A stretch of 64,000 bases of DNA, taken from Brevibacillus fluminis. GTDB taxonomy: Bacteria > Bacillota > Bacilli > Brevibacillales > Brevibacillaceae. Numbering within the stretch: the first letter of the stretch is position 1; each line of letters begins with the position of its first letter. Below the pieces are notes generated by a model. That model was given only the letters and a program-made list of their open reading frames with translations, ran no database searches and had not been told where the DNA came from. The stretch is from contig NZ_RHHQ01000022.1 in assembly GCF_003710825.1 (NCBI RefSeq), positions 95,740 to 159,739 of the forward strand, written 5' to 3'. Of this stretch, positions 40,822-49,616 are shown piece by piece. Both the position numbers and the translations under genes were made by a program.

Positions 40822-43800
40822 ATGGCGAAACAACCTCCCAAAAAAAACGCGAAACCAAAAAAGCCACAGCAGGAGCCCCTGTTTTTATTGGATAATGAAC
40901 TGGAATTTGATTGGTTGAGCGAACTGCCTGAACCAGAGAAACCGGTGGAACGAAAGGAAACGCCCCCGCCACGCCCAAAAACTGAGGACAAGACGGTTGC
41001 GAAGAATGTAGCCCCTTTCCCTCCTTTGCAAATGGTGCCAAAAGGGACGATTTCCTCCAACCAGAAAACATTTTCATCTGTTTTGAAAGAGCGCAAAACA
41101 GAAAAACAGCATCCGGTCGTGTATACGGATGATCTCTCCGATAACATCATCACGACGGAGAAAATTTCCAACCGGTCGATCGATGAAAGCAAGATCAAGC
41201 CGGGCAGCATTGGCACCAATTTGTTGAAGGACTATGCGGTGGACAGTTCAAAACTGGCCAACTACAGTGTCACGTCCAGTAAGCTGAGTCCGCATGTGAT
41301 CGAGGAGTTCCATGTCGCAGACAATGCGATTTCGGGGAAAAAACTGCTGGATCGCTCCATTTCTGGCGACAAATTGATGAATAACAGCATTACCAGCGAC
41401 AAGCTGGCTGACAAAACGATCGACGCGATGAAAATCGCCGAACAATCGATCGAAGCGAAGCATTTACATCCACAAGCGATCACGACGGATTTGATCCAGG
41501 ATCAGTCCATTACCTCAAGCAAAATCAGAATCGGCTCGATCCAAACGGCAAACTTGGCGAACGGGGCGGTTGACAGTGCAAAGCTCGAAGATGGAGCAGT
41601 AACGGCCGACAAGCTGGCTAATGGGGCCATTACCTCGGAGAAACTCGAGGAAGACAGCATCGACAGCTACCATCTCCGTGCGCAATCGGTACTCCACCGT
41701 CATTTGGGTGAATACGTCGTCCAGCAGGAGAACATCGCGGTCAACAGCATCCACTCGGAGCAGCTTGCGAAAGAATCGGTTACAACGGAGAAAATCGCCA
41801 AACAAGCCATCACGGGCCTGCAGATTGCCGACAATGCGGTCAACGGCGCCAAGCTTGCACCAGAGGCTGTGAGCGAGTTCCACATCCAATCCAATACGAT
41901 TCAGACGCGCAATCTGGTCGATGGGGCTGTTACCCAGAAAAAGCTGGGCGATCAGCAAGTTACGACGAGAAAATTAGCGGAGCATGCGGTCACAGCCGAA
42001 AAAATTGCTCCTGGCAATATATATGGATTTCATCTCAATTCGGAAACAATCCAAACCGAGCATTTGCAGGAAGGGTCGGTCACAAAGGAAAAAATCGGCG
42101 GGCGCTCGATCGTTGCTTCCCATTTGTGTGATCGCATCATTGAAACACAGCATCTTGTCGACAATTCCGTCACAGCCAGCAAGCTGACGGATCATTCCGT
42201 GACAGAGAACAAAATCGCCAACAATTCCATAACGGTCAATAAGATTGCAGATGGCAGCGTGACAGGAGAAAAACTGCTGGATCATTCCGTAACAGGACAA
42301 AAGCTTGCGGACGAATCGATCAGTAGCAAACACCTGGCGAAAGCCTTGATCAAAGCGGAGCACATTGCGAGGCAGGCAATCACGGGCGGACACATCGGGT
42401 TTTATGAGATCAACTCCGAGCATTTGCGCGATAAAGCGGTGCGCACGGAAAAATTGCAGGATCATGCCGTAACGCGGGAAAAACTTGCCGAGCAAAGCAT
42501 CGATAGTAGCAAAATCGCAACCCATTCGATCGATACCGATCATGTCATCAATGGGGCGATTACTGCCGAGAAGATTGATTTCCAATCGATCTTGCCTGAG
42601 CATTTGACAATGGGTGCGGTCGAGACCGAGCATTTGCGTACCGATGCCGTAACGAGTGATAAACTGGCGAATCAAGCGGTCACGACAGAGAAATTGCTTG
42701 ATGGATCTGTGACATCCGCAAAAATAGCGGAACAAAGCATCGACAGTAACAAAATCATGTCACACTCGGTCGATACCAACCATCTCGTGGATGGGGCCGT
42801 CACACATGAGAAAATTGCGGCAGAGTCGATCCATACCAACCACTTGAACCCGTACTTGATCGGCACCAAGCATATCAGCAAAAAAGCGGTGACAGCAGAG
42901 AAGCTGCAGGATCAGGCGGTGAGTTCAGATAAGCTGCAAGACTTGGCGGTCGGTACAGCAAAACTGCAAGACCGGGCGGTAACGACAGAAAAACTCGCTG
43001 ATCACACTGTTGGAGCAGAGAAGCTCAAAGACGGTAGCGTGGGCACGAACAAATTGAAAGACTATGCGGTGACAAGTGAGAAGATCCAAGATCATTCCAT
43101 CACGGCAAGCAAGCTCGGTCCCATGGCCGTTTCTGCAGCCGCCATCCAAGATCAATCTGTGACGGCCGACAAATTGCAGAATGATGCGGTCACAGCCAAT
43201 AAGCTGCAAAACCAATCGGTTGGAACGGAAAAGCTGCAGCAAAACGCAGTCACCACGGAAAAGCTGGCGGATAACGTGATCAGTACGGAGAAGCTGCAGG
43301 ATGAAGCCGTGACTGCCGAAAAACTGCAGAATCAGGCGGTTGGAACGGAGAAACTGCAAGAACATGCGGTGACGAACGAAAAGCTCGCCAACCAGGCCGT
43401 CAGCGTGGAGAAGCTGCAAGACAGAAGTGTGGCGACAAGCAAACTGCAAGACGATGCGGTGACCAGCGCGAAAATTCAGGATTATGCCATCACTGAAAGC
43501 AAGATCGGCGAGCAGGCTGTCTCAGGTTCTGCCATCAAAGACCAGGCGGTGACGGCTGAAAAGTTACAGGATGAAGCTGTGACTACGGCGAAGCTGCAGA
43601 ATCAAGCGGTAGGAACGGAAAAGCTGAAAGAACGTGCGGTGACCACGGAAAAGCTCGCTGATAACACGGTCAGTACCGAAAAATTGCAGGATCAAGCCGT
43701 GACAACGGAGAAGCTGCAGCATCAAGCAGTTGGGACGGAGAAGCTGCAAGATTTTGCGGTGACAAAGGAGAAATTGGCCGACAACGCGGTCAGCGCTGAT

Positions 43801-45393
43801 AAATTGCAGGACGGCAGCGTTTCGGCTAGCAAGCTGCAAAACCAAGTTGTCACGACGGAAAAATTGCAGGATTGGGCAGTGAGCAATTGGAAAATTCGCG
43901 ATGGCGCCATCTCCCTTGACAAATTGCAGGATAAGGTCGTTGCGACGCGTAAACTGCAAGACCACGCAGTGACGACGGAGAAGGTGAAGGATCAAGCGAT
44001 CACGACTAGCAAGCTCGCCGAGCAGGCAGTCACCACGCCTAACATCCAGGATCGGGCAGTGACCGCGGAGAAGCTGCATGATCAATCGATCACGGAAGAA
44101 AAGCTGCGGGATGCGTCTGTTTCGTCGAAAAAACTGCTCGATTCGGCAGTAACGACCGAGAAACTGGCCAACCAAGCGGTCAGTGGCGATAAATTGCAAG
44201 ATGGCAGCATATCGACAAACAAGCTGCAGATGCAAGCGGTAACCAGCGACAAGCTCCAAGATTGGTCGGTCACCAGCCTGAAGCTCCGTGACGGCGCCGT
44301 AAATAGCGATAAACTCGCAGCAAACGCGGTTACAAGCAGACATTTGGGTCTTGGCGCGGTGGAGTCCCGGCATCTCGGAATGGGGACTGTCGGTACACAG
44401 CACTTGCAAGCAGGGGCGGTTACTGGCGAGCAACTTGCGCAGGCTGCTGTAACCACAAAGCATATCGCGGATCAATCGGTTACACCGGAAAAGCTCGCCT
44501 TCCAGCCGGTACAGACGAATAAGGCGGAAGGTGTGACATTCCAGCAGTTCGGAATCGTGCCGTTTACACTGGATACTGACGAAGTGATGGCAGAAGTGAC
44601 GATTTCTTTTCCGACGAAATATCAAAATGACGAGGTCGTCATCGTAGGAATGACCAATCAACCGACCTGCTATACAACGCTGAAAATCGTGAGCAATCGA
44701 GAAGCGAGATTGTATGTCGTCCGTCGTGATTCAGGATGGAGCATGCAAGGTTTGTTGTATTGGATCGCAATCGGAACAGAGCAACCGACGGAACGTGCGG
44801 CAGAAGTCGTGGAAAAAACGGAAGTCCAAGTGGTTGAGGAAGAGACGGCGGAACTGCAAAACGACCAGGCTGAGCCAATCTCACAAGCCGATGAGGTGGA
44901 GGCGATTGTCGAGACACAGTGGCACGAACCTGTGGATGAGCAGGAAGTAATCGAACCGGATGCAGACTGGAGCGAGCATGAGAATGTAATTGAAGGCATG
45001 GAACAGCCCCAGCCGGAGGAATCAACGGCAGCTAAAGAGGCGGAAGCTGAAAATGAGTTAACCGATGCCGAATCGGCGGAATCAGCGGAATCAGCGGAAT
45101 CAGTGGAATCAGCGGAATCAGTGGAATCGGCAGAAACTGCCCATACAGCCGAGATGGGAATTGTGATCATGCAGGAAGAAGAGTCAACAACTATCGACTC
45201 GGCTATGTTTTCAAGCGAACAGGAAGATCAGTATTGGGATGAGGAACTCGATGAAGATGATTTGATTGGGGAAGAACTGGATGAGGCGGAACTTGAAAGA
45301 GACTTGGAGAGATTGCTTGAAGAAGAGGATGGCGGTTTAGACCAATGGGGCGAGTCGAGCGATCCAACTCCTACTAAATTAGGCGAATCGTAA
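40822..45393 (+). CDS. Giant decapeptide-repeat protein with WIAIG domain and acidic tail
   Basis: The start is ATG 40822, six bases after GGAAGGGA (an ATG at 40804 overlaps that site), giving 1523 residues. Residues 1-100 are Lys/Pro-rich and disordered, with no signal peptide. From about 107 to 1233 there are about 112 consecutive ten-residue units with the pattern D-x-[AS]-[VI]-[TS]-x-x-K-[LI]-x (typical unit DQAVTTEKLQ), with no insertion or deletion in the stretches I followed. Residues 1235-1310 form a small beta-rich domain ending LLYWIAIG, resembling proteins I recall being annotated as WIAG-tail domain. The remaining 210 residues are very acidic. Similar short repeats occur in phage tail-fibre-like proteins. 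A long fibrous beta structure is likely; function and location are unknown. Confidence 0.9.
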   Translation: MAKQPPKKNAKPKKPQQEPLFLLDNELEFDWLSELPEPEKPVERKETPPPRPKTEDKTVAKNVAPFPPLQMVPKGTISSNQKTFSSVLKERKTEKQHPVVYTDDLSDNIITTEKISNRSIDESKIKPGSIGTNLLKDYAVDSSKLANYSVTSSKLSPHVIEEFHVADNAISGKKLLDRSISGDKLMNNSITSDKLADKTIDAMKIAEQSIEAKHLHPQAITTDLIQDQSITSSKIRIGSIQTANLANGAVDSAKLEDGAVTADKLANGAITSEKLEEDSIDSYHLRAQSVLHRHLGEYVVQQENIAVNSIHSEQLAKESVTTEKIAKQAITGLQIADNAVNGAKLAPEAVSEFHIQSNTIQTRNLVDGAVTQKKLGDQQVTTRKLAEHAVTAEKIAPGNIYGFHLNSETIQTEHLQEGSVTKEKIGGRSIVASHLCDRIIETQHLVDNSVTASKLTDHSVTENKIANNSITVNKIADGSVTGEKLLDHSVTGQKLADESISSKHLAKALIKAEHIARQAITGGHIGFYEINSEHLRDKAVRTEKLQDHAVTREKLAEQSIDSSKIATHSIDTDHVINGAITAEKIDFQSILPEHLTMGAVETEHLRTDAVTSDKLANQAVTTEKLLDGSVTSAKIAEQSIDSNKIMSHSVDTNHLVDGAVTHEKIAAESIHTNHLNPYLIGTKHISKKAVTAEKLQDQAVSSDKLQDLAVGTAKLQDRAVTTEKLADHTVGAEKLKDGSVGTNKLKDYAVTSEKIQDHSITASKLGPMAVSAAAIQDQSVTADKLQNDAVTANKLQNQSVGTEKLQQNAVTTEKLADNVISTEKLQDEAVTAEKLQNQAVGTEKLQEHAVTNEKLANQAVSVEKLQDRSVATSKLQDDAVTSAKIQDYAITESKIGEQAVSGSAIKDQAVTAEKLQDEAVTTAKLQNQAVGTEKLKERAVTTEKLADNTVSTEKLQDQAVTTEKLQHQAVGTEKLQDFAVTKEKLADNAVSADKLQDGSVSASKLQNQVVTTEKLQDWAVSNWKIRDGAISLDKLQDKVVATRKLQDHAVTTEKVKDQAITTSKLAEQAVTTPNIQDRAVTAEKLHDQSITEEKLRDASVSSKKLLDSAVTTEKLANQAVSGDKLQDGSISTNKLQMQAVTSDKLQDWSVTSLKLRDGAVNSDKLAANAVTSRHLGLGAVESRHLGMGTVGTQHLQAGAVTGEQLAQAAVTTKHIADQSVTPEKLAFQPVQTNKAEGVTFQQFGIVPFTLDTDEVMAEVTISFPTKYQNDEVVIVGMTNQPTCYTTLKIVSNREARLYVVRRDSGWSMQGLLYWIAIGTEQPTERAAEVVEKTEVQVVEEETAELQNDQAEPISQADEVEAIVETQWHEPVDEQEVIEPDADWSEHENVIEGMEQPQPEESTAAKEAEAENELTDAESAESAESAESVESAESVESAETAHTAEMGIVIMQEEESTTIDSAMFSSEQEDQYWDEELDEDDLIGEELDEAELERDLERLLEEEDGGLDQWGESSDPTPTKLGES
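41140..44520 (+). repeat. Tandem 30-base coding repeat (about 112 copies)
   Basis: The decapeptide units are encoded by consecutive 30-base units. The first third (to about 42.9 kb) is diverged, while 42.9-44.2 kb contains near-identical units such as those encoding AVTTEKLQDQ and AVGTEKLQ, typical of recent duplication or recombination. The repeats run in one reading frame without interruption. Copy number is likely to vary between strains, and short-read assemblies may collapse it. Confidence 0.9.
45070..45132 (+). repeat. Nine-base tandem repeat encoding Glu-Ser-Ala/Val
   Basis: Seven units close to GAATCAGCG run head to tail inside the acidic tail of the giant gene and encode repeating ESA or ESV. 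Because the unit is a multiple of three, slippage changes length without breaking the frame. Confidence 0.85.
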
Positions 45394-45429
45394 TTTCAGT
45401 TTTTCACAAGTCCCCCGAGTCCAATCGAC

Positions 45430-45476
45430 AAAAAACCAACGTGCTTGCGATCACTCGCAAATACGCTGGTTTTTTT
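45430..45476. terminator. Bidirectional terminator between the repeat gene and glcB
   Basis: AAAAAACCA (45430-45438) pairs with TGGTTTTTT (45467-45475), and CGT/ACG plus GCGA/TCGC extend the stem inward. A and T runs on both sides serve the two convergent genes. Confidence 0.9.
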
Positions 45477-45496
45477 GTGAGAGCGGATTGAATTGG

Positions 45497-47677
45497 TTAC
45501 ACCTTACTTGCCATTTTGGCTTTAAACTCCAAGCGCTTACGATGCAGGATCGGATCGGTGTATCCGTTTGGCTGCTCGCACCCTTTTATGACCAGCTCTA
45601 CTGCTGCCTGGAAGGCGACAGAGTTGTCAAAGTCGTCAGCCATGGGTTTATACGCCGGGTCGTCAACGTTTTGCTGATCCACGACTTTCGCCATGATTTT
45701 CATCGTGGTGAGGACCTGCTCTTCACTGACCACGCCATGGCGAAGCCAGTTGGCAACATGCTGGCTGGAAATGCGCAGGGTAGCGAGGTCTTCCATCAGC
45801 CCGATGTTGTTGATGTCCGGAACTTTGGAGCAGCCTATGCCTTGTTCTACCCAACGCACGACATAACCGAGGATGCCTTGGATGTTGTTGTTCAATTCCT
45901 GTTGAATTTCTTCCTGCGTCCACTTTGAGTTGGTTGCCACAGGGATTTCCAAGATGTCATCTCGGTAATCGCGGATGTCTTCTTTCAACGTGTTTTGCAC
46001 CTCGTTGACGTTAATTTGATGATAGTGTATGGCGTGAAGTGTCGCTGCCGTCGGAGAAGGAACCCAGGCGGTATTCCCTCCTGCTAGCAGATGGCCGCTT
46101 TTTTGCTTCAACATTTCTTTCATGAGATCAGGCATGGCCCACATACCTTTTCCGATCTGGGCGCGACCTTTTAAGCCGCAAGCAAGTCCGATACTTACAT
46201 TAGACCGCTCATAGCTTTGCAGCCAGTGTGTGCTCTTCATCTCATTCTTGCGGATCATTGGTCCGGCTTCCATGGAAGTGTGGATTTCGTCACCTGTCCG
46301 ATCAAGGAATCCGGTGTTGATAAATACGATCCGGTTTCTCACATGATAGAGGCAAGCTTTCAAGTTGAGGGAAGTGCGGCGCTCTTCATCCATGACACCG
46401 ATTTTAAGCTGATGACGCTGTAGTCCCAGCAAGTCTTCCACCCGGTTAAACAGTTCGTTGGCAAAAGCTACTTCTTCAGAACCGTGCATTTTTGGCTTAA
46501 CGATGTAAACAGAGCCTTTGGTGGAATTGACAAAGGAACCGTTACGCAGCAGATCGTGCTTGGCGATCAGACTGGTTACGACTGCATCCATGATTCCTTC
46601 CGGCACTTCCTGTCCGTCTTTATCCAAAATGGCTCCGTTTGTCATTAGGTGACCGACGTTTCGAACCAGGAGAAGAGAGCGGCCAGGCAGGGTAAACGCT
46701 TCTCCAGTAGGTGACATGTAAGAACGGTCTGGGTTCAAGGTTCTGGTGATCGTCTTCGTACCGTTATGGAAGTCAGCCGACAAGTCGCCTTTCATCAGAC
46801 CAAGCCAGTTGCGGTACACAAGCACCTTATCTTCTGCATCAACAGCAGTAACAGAGTCTTCGCAGTCCTCGATAGTGGTCAGGGCTGACTCCATCAGGAT
46901 GTCTTTTACTCCCGCGGCATCCGTATTTCCGATCGGATTGTCGCGGTTGATTTGGATTTCCAAGTGCAGTCCGTGATTTTTTAGCAGGACAGCGGTAGGG
47001 TTCGTTGGATCACCTGAATAACCGGCGAATTGAGAAGCATCAGCCAGGGTTGTCGTCTGCCCGTTGCTGAGTTCAACAGAAAGCTTCCCATCGATGATGG
47101 AATACCGTACGGCTTCGGTATGGGATGCCCCTTGCAACGGCGTGGATTGATCGAGGAACTGTTTGGCAAAGGCAATGACTCTCTTACCGCGCACTGGGTT
47201 GTAACTACTGCCACGCTCGGCACCGCCATCCTCCTCGATCGCATCGGTGCCATACAGCGCGTCATAAAGACTTCCCCAGCGAGCGTTTGCAGCATTTATC
47301 GCATAGCGGGCGTTATTTACTGGAACTACGAGCTGCGGGCCGGCCTGTAAGGTGATGGTATCGTCTATTCCCGACGTATCAATTTCGAAATCCTCTACAT
47401 CTGGCTCCAAATAGCCAATATTTTGTAAAAACGCCTTGTACGCTGGGGGAGAAAACGAGTTCTTATGTTCCTTGTGCCAGTTGTCAATTTGCTGCTGCAG
47501 GTGGTCGCGCTTGGCAAGAAGCGCCTTATTTTGGGGTGTGAAGTCGTGGATCAATTTGTCAAAGCCGGACCAGAACTGTTCACTGGATACCCCGGTGCCT
47601 GGCAATGCCTCATTTTGGATGAACGTATGCAGAATGCTGGAAACACGCAGGTTTCCGATCTCAATGTATTGCTCCAT
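45497..47677 (-). CDS. glcB: Malate synthase G
   Basis: Malate synthase G condenses glyoxylate with acetyl-CoA to give malate. The 726-residue length is that of the G isoform rather than the shorter A form. The N-terminal part has YAINAANARWGSLYDALYG, and the C-terminal plug has WVEQGIGCSKVPDI followed by MEDLATLRISSQHVANWL, all conserved. On the minus strand GAGGAGGAGATGTAG precedes the ATG. No isocitrate lyase is nearby, so the glyoxylate probably comes from another source such as glycolate or ureide breakdown (see the allantoin genes downstream). A divergent LysR gene is the likely regulator. Confidence 0.95.
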   Translation of the reverse strand: MEQYIEIGNLRVSSILHTFIQNEALPGTGVSSEQFWSGFDKLIHDFTPQNKALLAKRDHLQQQIDNWHKEHKNSFSPPAYKAFLQNIGYLEPDVEDFEIDTSGIDDTITLQAGPQLVVPVNNARYAINAANARWGSLYDALYGTDAIEEDGGAERGSSYNPVRGKRVIAFAKQFLDQSTPLQGASHTEAVRYSIIDGKLSVELSNGQTTTLADASQFAGYSGDPTNPTAVLLKNHGLHLEIQINRDNPIGNTDAAGVKDILMESALTTIEDCEDSVTAVDAEDKVLVYRNWLGLMKGDLSADFHNGTKTITRTLNPDRSYMSPTGEAFTLPGRSLLLVRNVGHLMTNGAILDKDGQEVPEGIMDAVVTSLIAKHDLLRNGSFVNSTKGSVYIVKPKMHGSEEVAFANELFNRVEDLLGLQRHQLKIGVMDEERRTSLNLKACLYHVRNRIVFINTGFLDRTGDEIHTSMEAGPMIRKNEMKSTHWLQSYERSNVSIGLACGLKGRAQIGKGMWAMPDLMKEMLKQKSGHLLAGGNTAWVPSPTAATLHAIHYHQINVNEVQNTLKEDIRDYRDDILEIPVATNSKWTQEEIQQELNNNIQGILGYVVRWVEQGIGCSKVPDINNIGLMEDLATLRISSQHVANWLRHGVVSEEQVLTTMKIMAKVVDQQNVDDPAYKPMADDFDNSVAFQAAVELVIKGCEQPNGYTDPILHRKRLEFKAKMASKV

Positions 47678-47756
47678 CTACATCTCCTCCTCATTCTCAT
47701 AAAAACGTAACACCGTGCAAGGGGGATTCACAAAACCCATGCAACTGACTTGTATG

Positions 47757-47779
47757 TATTGTACAATAATGGTCATTAT
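47757..47779. promoter_or_regulatory. Overlapping palindromes in the glcB-lysR intergenic region
   Basis: TATTGTACAATA (47757-47768) is a perfect 12-base palindrome, and ATAATG (47766-47771) with CATTAT (47774-47779) forms a second inverted repeat sharing three bases with it. Both lie between divergent glcB and the LysR gene. The first has the dyad symmetry typical of LysR-family T-N11-A sites. They are the best operator candidates for the regulator. Confidence 0.5.
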
Positions 47780-47843
47780 GGCAATAATATATATTCGGAA
47801 AATTCTTTATGCATTTTAGTTATAAAGAGTGGGGTGACTCAAC

Positions 47844-48752
47844 GTGGACATTCGTCATCTGGCGTATTTTTCAGAGGTGGCCAAGCATTTGAGCTTTTCC
47901 AAAGCAGCTGCAGCCTTGTACGTATCACAGCCCTCCATCAGCAAAGCGATCAAGAGTCTGGAAGCTGATCTAGGTGTCCCGCTGTTTTATCGCTCGACGA
48001 AACAGCTGGAGCTAACGGACGCGGGTAGAGCGGTGTTGACGAACGCCAAAAACGTCCTGGAATCGTTTCATAACCTTACGTCGGAATTAAACGATGTGAT
48101 GGAAATCAAAAAGGGCGAAATTCGGATCGGAATCCCTCCCATCGTAGGAGCGGCCTTTTATTCAAAAATCATCATCCAGTTCAAAGCGATGTATCCCGAT
48201 ATTGATATCCGTTTGACCGAAGTAGGCACGAAAATGATCAAACAGGGAATTGAGGAGGGCTCGCTCGATGTTGGATTGGTCTGCAGTTATCCACTGCAGA
48301 ACGACGATTTTGAAGGGATGAAATTATTAAAGGATCCGTTGATGCTCGTGGTTCACAAGGATAACAGGCTGGCTGCCCAACCGTATATCCGCATGTCGGA
48401 AATCGTAGGTGAGCCGCTGATCCTGTATCGGAAAGACTTTTCGCTGCACGACCGTATTTTAGAAGAGTTCGACAGGCACGGATTCGCTCCGAAAATCGTC
48501 TGTGAGAGTTCCCAAAAAGACTTTTTGGTCGAGCTGGTGGAAGCGAAGCTAGGGATTACCTTTCTGCCGAGCAAAATCTGCAGCGAACTGGCCCATCCCG
48601 CAGTTGTAGCACGTCCTTTGCATGATGCCGACATTTGCCTGGAGCTGGGGCTGATTTGGAAGAAAGAGAAGTACGTGCCGTATTGCGTCCGTAAGTTTAT
48701 TGAAATTACTCAGCAGATGATCCTTAATCCGGTTAAGGTGGATGAAGGATAA
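47844..48752 (+). CDS. LysR-family transcriptional regulator
   Basis: GTG 47844 follows GGGGTGA; the protein has 302 residues. The N-terminal winged helix (YFSEVAKHLSFSKAAAALYVSQPSISKAIKSLE, shown as SFSKAAAALYVSQPSISKAI) is typical LysR, followed by a two-lobe effector domain. Divergence from glcB over 166 bases strongly suggests it controls malate synthase. The effector could be glyoxylate or a related small acid, but nothing in the sequence shows which. LysR proteins usually also repress their own gene. Confidence 0.92.
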   Translation: MDIRHLAYFSEVAKHLSFSKAAAALYVSQPSISKAIKSLEADLGVPLFYRSTKQLELTDAGRAVLTNAKNVLESFHNLTSELNDVMEIKKGEIRIGIPPIVGAAFYSKIIIQFKAMYPDIDIRLTEVGTKMIKQGIEEGSLDVGLVCSYPLQNDDFEGMKLLKDPLMLVVHKDNRLAAQPYIRMSEIVGEPLILYRKDFSLHDRILEEFDRHGFAPKIVCESSQKDFLVELVEAKLGITFLPSKICSELAHPAVVARPLHDADICLELGLIWKKEKYVPYCVRKFIEITQQMILNPVKVDEG

Positions 48753-48768
48753 GAGCTGGAAAAGAATA

Positions 48769-48798
48769 GGGGGCTATAAGTTGGAGCTCTCTTTTTTT
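48769..48798 (+). terminator. Intrinsic terminator after the LysR gene
   Basis: GGGGGCT (48769-48775) pairs with AGCTCTC (48785-48791) using two G-T pairs, and a run of seven T follows. Confidence 0.7.
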
Positions 48799-48826
48799 AT
48801 GTCGAATTTTTCTAAAAATTTAAATA

Positions 48827-48856
48827 TTGACAAAACGAAAAACAGGCTGATACATT
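48827..48856 (+). promoter_or_regulatory. Promoter of the GntR gene and probable ureide operon
   Basis: A consensus TTGACA (48827-48832) is followed 17-18 bases later by ATACAT/TACATT (48850-48856). Just downstream, ATATATCACTGGTATATTTTGG (a stretch at about 48861-48882, given here only by its arms ATATAT and GGTATATT) has partial dyad symmetry and may be the GntR operator. Sequence from this point on is visibly more AT-rich than the first 48 kb. Confidence 0.55.
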
Positions 48857-48906
48857 AGAGATATATCACTGGTATATTTTGGAGATATGATTGTTGAACC
48901 ATAGGA

Positions 48907-49569
48907 GTGATTACCATTTTAGAGGATAAGCAAAAATCAAGAGCAGAAAGTGTATACCAGTATTTAAAGCAAAAAATTATTTATGATGAACTCTCTCCAG
49001 GAACTTTTCTCCGCGAAGGTGAATTGGCTGCCGAGTTGGAGGTCAGCAAAACCCCAGTAAGAGAAGCTTTAAATGGATTGAAGTTTGAAGGATTGGTTGA
49101 AGTAATTCCGTATAAAGGGTACATCGTTTCGCAATTTTCCTTTCAAGAGCTAAAGGATTTATTTGAACTTCGGATCATTCTCGAAAAGGCTTGCGTCGAA
49201 TTGGCGATTCAGAACATCACAAAAATTCAACTGGAACGGTTTAAAGAGCTGGCTCTTCGGGAATTTGATGTGGATTCCGTGGAGGCTAGAAAAGAATTTA
49301 TGAAGGTAAACATCGGGTTTCATTCGTATCTGGGGGAAGTCAGCGGCAATAAGCAGTTAGCAGCCATCCTCGAAAATACCATTCATAAATTGCAGCGCGG
49401 ATTGTTCCAGGCCTTAAAGGAATCAAGCCTAAAAACAATGGTAGAGGAACATTTGCAAATTGTGGAAGCCATTGAAATGAAGAATGAACAAGTAGCCAAA
49501 AGTATCGTGACAAAGCATGCGCGTGATTCTCACCTAAATATTCTTTCGATAAACAAAATTTTATCATAA
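48907..49569 (+). CDS. GntR-family regulator (FadR/FCD subfamily)
   Basis: The protein has about 220 residues. Its N-terminal winged helix has SPGTFLREGELAAELEVSKTPVREALNGL (core LEVSKTPVREALNGL), and the C-terminal all-helical FCD domain has FELRIILEKACVELA and a metal-binding His pattern. The start is unclear: GTG 48907 is part of the ribosome site AGGAG, whereas ATT 48916 has normal spacing and would be a rare start codon. It lies 47 bases before the amidohydrolase gene and is the likely repressor of the operon to 61.4 kb. Confidence 0.9.
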   Translation: MITILEDKQKSRAESVYQYLKQKIIYDELSPGTFLREGELAAELEVSKTPVREALNGLKFEGLVEVIPYKGYIVSQFSFQELKDLFELRIILEKACVELAIQNITKIQLERFKELALREFDVDSVEARKEFMKVNIGFHSYLGEVSGNKQLAAILENTIHKLQRGLFQALKESSLKTMVEEHLQIVEAIEMKNEQVAKSIVTKHARDSHLNILSINKILS

Positions 49570-49616
49570 TAACATCAAACGAAAACAATTCTGATTCAGA
49601 TGGAGGTGAGGAAGGA

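Noticed and set aside
42900..44200. Regular 30-base repeats that could suggest a CRISPR array.
   Set aside because: The units are contiguous, have no unique spacers and stay in one long reading frame; they encode protein repeats.
41974..44661. Long open frames on the minus strand (up to 365 codons) opposite the repeat gene.
   Set aside because: They are shadows of the repetitive plus-strand coding sequence, rich in Arg, Cys and His, with no ribosome site or family similarity.
45488..45928. A plus-strand frame of 146 codons opposite the end of glcB.
   Set aside because: It is antisense to the conserved malate synthase C-terminus and starts inside the convergent terminator region without a proper ribosome site.
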